The position numbers and the translations under genes were made by a program. From positions 1 through 39,951 of the forward strand of contig JBFMDH010000048.1 of the NCBI GenBank assembly GCA_040754075.1: a DNA stretch of 39,951 nucleotides, given 5' to 3'. How positions within the stretch are numbered: the first letter of the stretch is position 1; each line of letters opens with the position of its first letter. The stretch comes from Acidobacteriota bacterium (GTDB taxonomy: Bacteria; Acidobacteriota; Blastocatellia; UBA7656). Of the stretch, positions 33,623 to 39,951 are shown one piece after another. The notes below the pieces were generated by a model. It did not search any database. It saw only the letters and a program-made list of their open reading frames with translations, and was not told the origin of the DNA.

Positions 33623-34159
33623 TCATACGCTGTCAACCACTACGCTCGTCAGCAAGCCGTTAATCAAATTGCCTTGGGTGGTGTCGTAATTGAACGCGAC
33701 TTGTGGGGTCGCCGGTACACCCGTTGAGCCGACGTTGTAGCTCACCTGCCCTAAACGATTCAAACCGTCATAGCTGTAATTCGTCACCACGCCACGGGCA
33801 TCGGTCTTCGAGGTGACTTGATGGAATTGATTGTAAACATATTTCGCTGTCCACATCGTCCCCGTGCCGTCGTCAATCGAAGCCGTTTGTTCGGGGATGC
33901 GTTCGTACAGGAGTCTCCCCAAATCATCGTACTTCCACGCCCGCGTTTGATTGCCTTGATTGACGCCGGTGAGTTTATCGAGCAGGTTGTAGGAATAGCT
34001 GGTCTCCTGATTGAGTGTGCCGGTCGTCACGTCTTGTTCCGTCACTTTGATGAGCCGACCGAGCGAATCACTCTCGCGTTTGATTTGACGATTGACTTGA
34101 TCGGTGACAGTGACGGTTAATCCCGCATACGCCGTTTGAATGGTAAGTTTAAAGTCCAG
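33623..34159 (-). pseudogene. Rhs core fragment A, truncated at both ends
   Basis: Open from a stop at 34162-34160 to a TGA at 33623. It encodes YD/Rhs repeats: YAGLTVTVTDQVNRQIKRES, DSLGRLIKVTEQ, WKYDDLGRLLYERIPEQ, KTDARGVVTNYSYDGLNRLG, FNYDTTQGNLINGLLTSV. These come from the middle of an Rhs protein. There is no start codon with a ribosome site (first GTG at 34045), no signal and no C-terminal core, so it is a displaced fragment. Its 5' end begins immediately after the neighbouring small gene's stop, at an AGTTTAAA octamer. In an intact protein this part would precede fragment B, but here it lies downstream of it. Confidence 0.8.
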
Positions 34160-34544
34160 TTAAAGATATATGTACAAAAATATTTGTCACCTTTTCGTTA
34201 ATATAAACAATAGCTATACTCCAATTCTGATTTACATATAATGAAACTTTTTTAGTAAAACTACATATTAAAAAATCTTGATTTTGATGCACAATTTGTC
34301 TGCCCTTTGAATCATATTCAGAAACCGAACTTTTTTTCCGATCTGAACAGGTAAAACCGCTATTTTTCATGACATCCCAGGCATTTTTTAAATCACTTTG
34401 AACTGGAATTTTTTTTAGCACTTCTCTTTTCATTGCTTTTTGATCCTCAAGTAATCGCACTTTAGCAGATTGACAAAATATTTTTGATGCTGAAAAGGGT
34501 AGGATACAAAAAGATATTAGTAAAACGAAAGTTTTAATTCTCAT
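34149..34544 (-). CDS. small exported protein, putative immunity protein of the Rhs cassette
   Basis: 131 residues with an N-terminal signal peptide (MRIKTFVLLISFCILPFSAS). The mature part has a KNAWDVMKNSGFTCSDRKKS motif and beta strands near the end. No family is recognised. AGGAGG stands 11 nt before the ATG. The gene is AT rich, like the toxin-domain part upstream, and lies directly after an Rhs C-terminal domain on the same strand, the usual place of an immunity gene. The signal peptide would put it outside the cytoplasm, which would suit protection against a periplasmic activity. Immunity is inference from position only. Confidence 0.55.
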   Translation of the reverse strand: MRIKTFVLLISFCILPFSASKIFCQSAKVRLLEDQKAMKREVLKKIPVQSDLKNAWDVMKNSGFTCSDRKKSSVSEYDSKGRQIVHQNQDFLICSFTKKVSLYVNQNWSIAIVYINEKVTNIFVHISLTGL

Positions 34545-34755
34545 GGATATTTTAACCTCCTAAAAAACTACTTGTACATGTTATGTAGCGGCTGAAAAAA
34601 TTAATCAGATTAAGCCCTAGCCGTTTCAAAAAGGGTAGTTGAAAAAATCAGGATTCTTTCTGAAAATGATCTTTTCAACAAAAAACCGTTTGGGTTCCAC
34701 TACCCCTATTTCAACAGTAAAATTAATAGTTCGCTCAAATTTGGGAAGAATATTC

Positions 34756-35097
34756 CTATCGATACAAAGTATATAGATCTATTCCCCACCCTGGTAAATC
34801 CCCATTATCGCCTAATAAACCCCTAATATCCTTGGGAGAAATTTCTGATGAAATTCCAGTAAAATGAAGAAGTGTGTAAGCAAAAGAATTACTGTTTGGA
34901 CCAAGTAGGGGATTATAAGTTACCTTTTTCCCATTAAGCCAATTCATTACCCGGGTAAAAGCACCATCAAAAAATTTTTGGCATGCCCCCTCTTTCAAAG
35001 GCAAAGAAAACGCCTTATGTGGAGTTTCATTAGGCTTTGGGTAATCAACTGTATTTTCAGTATAAAACCCGCCTTGCGCAACTAAATAGGAATCCAT
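34756..35097 (-). pseudogene. C-terminal half of the Rhs toxin-like domain, out of frame
   Basis: 113 codons from ATG 35097, overlapping the end of the Rhs ORF by 16 bases in another frame. One added base in the C5 run (35116-35120 on the + strand) would fuse the two: the Rhs frame ending YRGG would read on as PSGKNPMDSYLVAQGGFYTE. The join makes the standard R-G-G-P-S-G found in such domains. So it is better seen as the downstream part of the Rhs C-terminal domain than as a gene. The YNPLLGPNSNSFAYTLL segment followed by PGWG near the end is a conserved-looking core. No ribosome site supports independent translation. Confidence 0.65.
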
Positions 35098-36647
35098 TGG
35101 ATTTTTACCTGATGGCCCCCACGATAAAAATTCGGGTGGGTCTGTAATGGCATACCATTTTCGTCAACAGTTTGAGTCAAAACATATGCATGGTAAAAAA
35201 CTCTGCCATACTCAATTGCTCCCGAACTTGAAGAACTTGTAGTAACAACCTTAAATTTAATCGTTATTTGACAATATTCTTTCTTTTCCTCAACACCACT
35301 ACTACGAGAATCCGCAAGGTTGGTGGGTGGGTTACAGCCGATTGAGGTAATCCCTGGACTCCAGTATCCAGTAAATTCCCCAGCAACATAATCCTGAGTC
35401 AGTCCCGTCGTAATCCAACAATCCCAATAGCGTAACCTGCTCTCCGGTTCTTCCATCAATAAACCTGAAGGGTCTATCAGCCCTACGGGATTATTTTGCA
35501 CATAGGCATACCGATTCCAGCTTTTAGGATTGTCTGCCCCGCTACTTGCCCGATAAGGGTCGGCTTGGTTGAACCTGCCAATATTTGAAACGTACCCCCG
35601 ATTAACCGCGTAGTCATTACCCGTCTCAGAATCCCTTTCATAGCTCGTCAGCTTGTGTTTGTCGGTTGAGCCACTGGTGTTGAGGTCTTCACCAAATGGC
35701 AGATGAGATTGTCGCCCAACCACATTGCCGCTGGTATCAAGAACAACTCGCGCGCTTAATTTATCACTCAAGAAATAGCGCGTCGTTCCCGATTCGGTCT
35801 TGTTAAGCAGGCGACCGACCCCATAAGTGTAGTTGATGAGCAACGCCCCCGATGAGCCGTTATGTTCAGCAAGAACTTGTCCGCCTTGCCAGACGCAATG
35901 CGTCACACTTGAGCCCACCGTCTTTTTCACTCGGCGATTTTGATGGTCGTAAGCGTAAGTCGCGGTCGTCCCCGAATCCACACTGACGACCCGATTCTCG
36001 GCGTCATACGCATACGAATGGACGCCGTCGTTCGTCACGTTGCCATTCGCGTCATACGCATAATTCGCTGGACTGCCGCCGTTGTTGGTCACTGAGGTGA
36101 TGCGGTTGTTGGGCACGCCGCCCGATTGCGTCAACGAAATGGCTTGAATTTGATTACCCCCGCTCGTGGCATCATAAACCGATGTCCGATTGCCCCAACG
36201 GTCGTACACGAATCGTCGTTGCGCGCTCACTGAATTGGTCGTTTGATTCGAGGTAACAAGTCTGCCGAGATTGTCATAGGTGTACGCCGCGCTCTCGGTC
36301 GTAGAATTAATTGACCCGCTGATTGACATCAACTGTCCGCTGTTGCCTGCCGTTGACCCCACGCCGTTTTGTCCCGCCGATGCCGAATAATTGTAGGTCA
36401 AGTTCATCAACGAGGTCGCGCCCTTCGTTGCCGTCTGACTGACGAGTTGCAAGCGGTCTGCTGAATAGCTGTAGCTTTCTGTCACCCCGTTACCTAAGCC
36501 CAAGCCGGTCACTTGTCCGGCGATGCTGTAACTGACATTGTTCAAATAATCGCTGCCGTTGTTCTGCCCTTGCGTCTGGCTCAGTGACACGACTCGTCCT
36601 TTGTTGTCGTGATTGATGAAATAATAATAGCCCGATGGGTAGGTCAA
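35082..36647 (-). CDS. Rhs core fragment B with C-terminal variable domain (5' truncated, frameshifted)
   Basis: RHS repeat-associated core domain protein, 521 codons from TTG 36647. The frame is open up to the stop at 36707-36705 without any ATG, so the N-terminus is missing. YD repeats such as YTYDNLGRLVTSN, YAYDANGNVTNDG and YAYDAENRVVSV lead to the core signature YVSNIGRFNQADPY and NRYAYVQNNPVGLIDPSGL (DPSGL at 392-396). The variable C-terminal domain begins there; it runs to residue 511 (HAYVL, then YRGG) and then falls out of frame into ten meaningless residues. Rhs proteins are wall-spanning shells delivering such domains as toxins. The truncated start argues for a displaced cassette rather than a working gene. 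Confidence 0.85.
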   Translation of the reverse strand: MTYPSGYYYFINHDNKGRVVSLSQTQGQNNGSDYLNNVSYSIAGQVTGLGLGNGVTESYSYSADRLQLVSQTATKGATSLMNLTYNYSASAGQNGVGSTAGNSGQLMSISGSINSTTESAAYTYDNLGRLVTSNQTTNSVSAQRRFVYDRWGNRTSVYDATSGGNQIQAISLTQSGGVPNNRITSVTNNGGSPANYAYDANGNVTNDGVHSYAYDAENRVVSVDSGTTATYAYDHQNRRVKKTVGSSVTHCVWQGGQVLAEHNGSSGALLINYTYGVGRLLNKTESGTTRYFLSDKLSARVVLDTSGNVVGRQSHLPFGEDLNTSGSTDKHKLTSYERDSETGNDYAVNRGYVSNIGRFNQADPYRASSGADNPKSWNRYAYVQNNPVGLIDPSGLLMEEPESRLRYWDCWITTGLTQDYVAGEFTGYWSPGITSIGCNPPTNLADSRSSGVEEKKEYCQITIKFKVVTTSSSSSGAIEYGRVFYHAYVLTQTVDENGMPLQTHPNFYRGGHQVKIQWIPI

Positions 36648-36747
36648 TTTCGCGGCTTGCCCCGCTTGATTGTATTGATACGAAGTCGCGTAACTCAGTT
36701 TAAATTAATCTCGACTGGAGATGTCTGCTTCATACCATCAAAATCCG

Positions 36748-37572
36748 TTACCCTCCCTTAATTGGCGGAATTTTTTTTGCGCGTAGTTTATTTTTTAATT
36801 CTATTATTTCAGGTGTTATATCTAAATTCACAAATTTGATTTCTTGAGATACACGCTCTAAAACAGGGGTTACCTGTTCGTCTCCTATTGCAGCTAGTAC
36901 CATTGCCGCCCTTTTTTGCACTCTGTTAGCTGAATGTATCTCGCTTTGTTGGTTATCTTTTTCAACCAACGATAAATTCCGGCTTTCTAAAATTTTTAGT
37001 TGTGCCTCTGCTTTTTCGAGTGTGTCAATAAGATATGGAATTGATGAAGTACCAATATCAATTAAGGCTCGCATTGACTGATTCCAATATACCTTTGTTA
37101 GGACTATATCTGAATTCATCAAAATAATTAATTGGGGAATAGCTGCTGTTGCTTTTAATTTCCCTAAGATTTCTATGACATCATTTTCCAATCTTTGAGT
37201 TATATCTACTCTTCTAAGTTTTGTTTGGGCTTTTGTTATTTGGCGTTGGTTGTGCGTATGCATTGCCTCTATTAAATCTTTCCATGCCCTTTGTCCTTCG
37301 TCCTCTCTGCCAAGAATATATGCTTTTTTGTGACTACAACATAATTCTTCAAGCAAGCTAATTAGGGAAGGAATAGCTTTCTTACCGAGTTTAATTAATT
37401 GGCTTTTTGCATTTTTTCGTTCCATCTCATCTTGTAACCATAGTTGCAAAGGAATTAATTTATCTTTAGGTTTAATGCTTGATTCTATATGCGGTTTTCC
37501 TAGAGATTGGTTTCCTAGAATGAGTATAAAACAACCCCAAAGCAGAATAATTTTATTAAGTTTATAAAACAT
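36748..37572 (-). CDS. exported HEAT-repeat protein, possible second immunity protein
   Basis: 274 residues with an N-terminal hydrophobic segment (NKIILLWGCFILILG) acting as a signal peptide or anchor. HEAT-like helical pairs occur at about 58-76 (IKLGKKAIPSLISLLEE), 133-153, 167-187 (LIDIGTSSIPYLIDTLE) and 222-242 (VLAAIGDEQVTPVL). The composition is clearly AT richer than the housekeeping genes. It lies directly upstream of the displaced Rhs fragment B and just downstream of a short frame that looks like the end of another Rhs-type variable domain. HEAT scaffolds are known among immunity proteins, but the role here is inferred only from place. Confidence 0.6.
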   Translation of the reverse strand: MFYKLNKIILLWGCFILILGNQSLGKPHIESSIKPKDKLIPLQLWLQDEMERKNAKSQLIKLGKKAIPSLISLLEELCCSHKKAYILGREDEGQRAWKDLIEAMHTHNQRQITKAQTKLRRVDITQRLENDVIEILGKLKATAAIPQLIILMNSDIVLTKVYWNQSMRALIDIGTSSIPYLIDTLEKAEAQLKILESRNLSLVEKDNQQSEIHSANRVQKRAAMVLAAIGDEQVTPVLERVSQEIKFVNLDITPEIIELKNKLRAKKIPPIKGG

Positions 37573-37593
37573 AATTAAATTTCTCCATGCCCA

Positions 37594-37752
37594 CTAATTT
37601 GGTTCTTTCCCAGGTCTGAAATCAATACTAAAATCAATGTCCCTTTCCATATTACATGAAAGATTGCCTCTATTTGCGCGCCATCTGAATCGATAAGTCC
37701 CAGTTACTTCTAAACTGATTACGAAACTGTTTCGGAAACTTGCAGTTGCGCT
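37594..37752 (-). pseudogene. possible remnant of another Rhs-type C-terminal domain
   Basis: A frame open for about 52 codons without a start, ending 22 nt before the HEAT-repeat gene. Its residues (EVTGTYRFRWRANRG, DIDFSIDFRPGKEPN) are beta-strand-like and not low complexity. Its place relative to the HEAT gene mirrors that of the toxin domain and the 131-residue protein. It could equally be chance. The rest of the gap 37573-37934 holds a 16-bp palindrome and no supported gene. Confidence 0.3.
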
Positions 37753-37897
37753 TTACTCATTTGGAAGAATGGCTGAAGGTAAAGTTTATGATACGACTTT
37801 TGAAAAATAATTTTTATTGCGCCGGATATCAAACAATCGGCAAATAAAATCACGCAGACAATCGTTAATGCCAAATAGTAAAGCTCCGCGATTGGTG

Positions 37898-37913
37898 GAT
37901 TAACCGGTTAATC
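37898..37913. repeat. perfect 16-bp palindrome GATTAACCGGTTAATC
   Basis: Lies 21 bp beyond the stop of the peptidoglycan-binding gene. As RNA it would be a 6-bp stem with a CCGG loop and no U tract, so it is not a convincing terminator. It could be a protein-binding site or chance. Confidence 0.4.
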
Positions 37914-37934
37914 GAAATTTCCCCTTCGCCGGTG

Positions 37935-38582
37935 TTATTCCTGCGGCGGTTCTTTAGGAGCGTCTGATTTGGTCTTCACTGGCACCTGGCTCAGGCTGTA
38001 GCCGCGTTTACCGACACCTAACCGTTTTAATGCATGGGCTGAGGGTAAGCCGGTGGCTTGAAGGTTATTGGCAACCTGATATTTTTTCATTGCGGCTTTG
38101 GTGGTTTCGTCATAAACGCCGGTCGCCTCACCTTGCAAGTAACCATTTTTAATCAGCGCCGATTGGATTTCGGCGACTCGTTCAGTGGGAATCGAAGAGA
38201 TGACCGGGCGGATTGCCGGGGCTTGACTCGCCTGATTCTCATCCGGCTCTTCGGGTGAATCGTAATTTTTTGTCTGTTCGGGTGTCAGGGGTTTTTCGGA
38301 GGTGCTTGACGCGACTCGATTGCCATCATTTTCGTCGCCGCTGGTTTTTGACCGCGTCTGATTTTTCGCAACCGTCACCCCTCGACGCCGGGTTGACCGG
38401 CTCTTTGCTTTACTGACTTTTTTTGCAGAACCTTTGGCAGCTTTTTTTGATTTGCTCTGAGTTGATTTCTTCTGTTTCGAGTTTTTCGCCGCACTCGATT
38501 TTTTTATCATTGCCTGCGAATTGCCAACTATCAGGCAAAAAATTAATAGAACCGGGGAAACGAAACGCAAAAACTTATGCAT
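37935..38582 (-). CDS. exported Lys-rich protein with peptidoglycan-binding domain (PG_binding_1)
   Basis: 215 residues: signal peptide (to about residue 24, ending NSQA), a long Lys/Ser/Ala-rich basic linker (about 26-75), an acidic Pro/Glu-rich part (about 80-120), then a PG_binding_1 domain at about 131-190. The latter shows IQSALIKNGYLQGEATGVYD and MKKYQVANNLQATGLPSAHA, with the G-x-(F/Y)-D-x-x-T-x-x-A-(M/V) core. The domain anchors proteins to the cell wall. No catalytic domain is present, so it may be structural or link the wall with other components; the basic linker could bind acidic polymers or DNA. Stands alone; probable own promoter in the 167-nt gap upstream. Confidence 0.82.
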   Translation of the reverse strand: MHKFLRFVSPVLLIFCLIVGNSQAMIKKSSAAKNSKQKKSTQSKSKKAAKGSAKKVSKAKSRSTRRRGVTVAKNQTRSKTSGDENDGNRVASSTSEKPLTPEQTKNYDSPEEPDENQASQAPAIRPVISSIPTERVAEIQSALIKNGYLQGEATGVYDETTKAAMKKYQVANNLQATGLPSAHALKRLGVGKRGYSLSQVPVKTKSDAPKEPPQE

Positions 38583-38749
38583 GACAACATCCTCACTAGC
38601 CGTGTTCTGTTTGGGGTAGTTTATTCAAATCTGTTCGCATTCACCTGGAGAGGAAAGCGGAACCCAAACCGCGTGAGATTATAGCACGCCCAAGTTGAGA
38701 ATTTTCAAGCGGTGAGTTCAATAGATAATTTCGGGTTTCGCAAAACTGC

Positions 38750-39544
38750 TTAATTTTTTTTCGCCAGCCTCTCTTTCAAAATTCTCGCCTGATCGAAAAT
38801 CACATCATATCTGTCTCCGACACTATTCAAATCAAACGAATGCCACTCATCAAGCGCCGCCTTCATTGCGGAATTAATGGTTTTCATTTCCTCCTGCTCG
38901 GCACTTACCGATTGTTTACGCTCTTTGGCACGCATCAGTAATAAATTCGCCCAACTGACCAGGTAATCGGTTCGTTGCAAAGATTCCATCACCGAACGGG
39001 CACGCTTTGAAATATCAAGTCGCGTAGGCGAAACTCCATTAATAGTCGAATGGCAACTGGCACACAGGTTGGCGATTTCCGACGGAGAGTAGATTACCGA
39101 TGCCCCCATATGCCCGTGACAGGTAGCGCAGGAGGGACCGGTTTCAGAGGATTTCAATCGCTGATAATGTTTACTCTCAACAAAAGCCTTAACCGTTGAG
39201 CGGTGGCATTTGCCACAGGTTTCAGGTTGATTCCATTGATTGATTTTGCTGGTTAATTCCTGCGCCGGAAGCATTCCTTCATGAGATTTTTCCTTTCCCA
39301 TAGCCTTCGGGTTGCCGCCGTGACACTGGTCGCAACTGACGCCTTTATCTTTATGGGCGGAAAAATGCCATTCCAGATATTTATTGCCCAATTCAGTTGG
39401 CGAAAAGGTCGTTGAGTGACAGGCAATGCAGGAATTTGCATTCAAATTGGAATCGGTTTTTAGTTTAAGCGGTGCGGCTGATGTGAAGGGTAAATTGATA
39501 AGAATTAAAATGGCAAAGGTTAGAACACAGAGTTGTTTCAACAT
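38750..39544 (-). CDS. pentaheme cytochrome c (NapC/NrfH- or cytochrome c3-like, periplasmic)
   Basis: 264 residues from ATG 39544, with GAGGTGAG as ribosome site and a signal peptide (MLKQLCVLTFAILILINLPF). Five haem-binding C-x-x-C-H motifs occur in the first two thirds: CIACH, CDQCH, CGKCH, CATCH and CASCH. Extra His residues (HFSAHKDKG, KSHEG, SKHYQ) could be distal ligands. The last about 85 residues have no Cys and look helical (KERKQSVSAEQEEMKTINSA). It should shuttle electrons in the periplasm. An upstream in-frame start at 39580 is less likely. No quinol dehydrogenase or terminal reductase is visible nearby, so its partner is unknown. Confidence 0.9.
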   Translation of the reverse strand: MLKQLCVLTFAILILINLPFTSAAPLKLKTDSNLNANSCIACHSTTFSPTELGNKYLEWHFSAHKDKGVSCDQCHGGNPKAMGKEKSHEGMLPAQELTSKINQWNQPETCGKCHRSTVKAFVESKHYQRLKSSETGPSCATCHGHMGASVIYSPSEIANLCASCHSTINGVSPTRLDISKRARSVMESLQRTDYLVSWANLLLMRAKERKQSVSAEQEEMKTINSAMKAALDEWHSFDLNSVGDRYDVIFDQARILKERLAKKN

Positions 39545-39921
39545 AATCTCACCTCGCGCTGATAAATCAAACAACACCATTGGGTCGATTCAAGTCATTA
39601 GTTAGCAAATTAGAAGCCAGTCATTTTGATCAGCTTATTCTCAAGTTTGATGGCGTTTTATCCTCAGTGATGCGAAAAATTTCGACTTGAATTGGTCAGG
39701 TCGTGAAAAATAACGCATAATTTCAGTTTTGAATTCACGCTTTTTTATGAATGGGTAAGCAATGGACGGCGCAAACCAAAACTCGACCAATGCGCGGTTA
39801 AAAAGGCATTTAATATTCATAAAGCTTAGTACAGGACAAAATTGATCTTTGAAAATGCATAAAAGGCCATCGCGGCTTTATCCTTTTCAAGAATGGTAAA
39901 CCCTTGAGAGGAGAAACTACG
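39545..39921. other. intergenic region with divergent start sites
   Basis: About 375 bases between the cytochrome gene (minus) and the gene beginning at 39922 (plus), so promoters for both should lie here. A short inverted repeat AAAAGG/CCTTTT occurs at about 39861-39887. No gene, RNA or clear regulatory motif could be supported. Confidence 0.4.
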
Positions 39922-39951
39922 ATGACCTCGATTCGCCCGCTTGAGCGAACC
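39922..39951 (+). CDS. start of a gene cut by the window end
   Basis: ATG at 39922 preceded by GAGAGGAG at a good distance (10 nt). Only ten codons (MTSIRPLERT) are visible, so no function can be given. Confidence 0.6.
   Translation, partial: MTSIRPLERT

Noticed and set aside
34756-35097. independent 113-residue gene
   Set aside because: A one-base shift joins it to the Rhs frame through a sensible R-G-G-P-S-G sequence, so it is treated as the rest of the Rhs domain.
1-39951. CRISPR arrays, rRNA and tRNA genes, prophage genes, intact insertion sequences
   Set aside because: Looked for by eye; no regular spaced repeats, cloverleaf sequences, phage structural genes or transposase genes were recognised.

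Overview
The window looks like chromosomal DNA of a member of the Acidobacteriota, probably class Blastocatellia. This is inferred from a moderate base composition and from the 1165-residue Oar-type TonB-dependent receptor with an N-terminal carboxypeptidase-regulatory-like domain, a type expanded in that phylum. The secreted enzymes and Tat substrates also fit. No rRNA, tRNA, CRISPR array or intact insertion sequence was seen.

Layout. 1-3742 (+): tail of a secreted Ig/BACON-like protein, then a tight run of a small zinc ribbon, inorganic pyrophosphatase (ppa) and the first two proline-biosynthesis enzymes (proB, proA). 3728-6104 (-): a small membrane protein, an FmdE-type metal-binding protein and a NamZ/DUF1343 muramidase. 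6245-6961 (+): a DUF4197 exported protein, followed by an intergenic stretch with a strong palindrome. 7227-14219 (-): a two-subunit molybdenum hydroxylase, an esterase, a Tat-exported intradiol dioxygenase and an oligopeptidase B-like S9 peptidase with a clear terminator. 14364-19251: an SDR, a CARDB protein, an NlpC/P60-like protein, an MFS exporter and a class I amidotransferase-like hydrolase. 19387-27540 (-): an acyl-CoA ligase, an unusual KAS III homologue lacking two catalytic residues, an alpha/beta hydrolase, the Oar-like receptor and a TetR regulator. Three near-identical palindromic operators lie in front of tetR and the receptor. 27683-33532 (+): a vitamin B12 uptake locus, btuF-btuC-btuD-btuB, with two cobalamin riboswitches. 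The first has a visible terminator/antiterminator switch. 33545-37752 (-): an AT-richer Rhs region with two displaced Rhs core fragments, a C-terminal toxin-like domain split by a one-base indel, and two small exported proteins that may be immunity proteins. 37935-39544 (-): a Lys-rich peptidoglycan-binding-domain protein and a pentaheme cytochrome c. The last 30 bases begin another gene.

The most notable points are the Rhs cassette region (shared octamer at both breakpoints and a repairable frameshift in the C-terminal domain), the TetR operator set, the KAS III-like enzyme with a broken Cys-His-Asn triad in a ligase/hydrolase cluster, and the B12 switch in which one hairpin may act as both terminator and ribosome-site sequestrator. 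All assignments come from reading the sequence and recalling family motifs; no database search was made.
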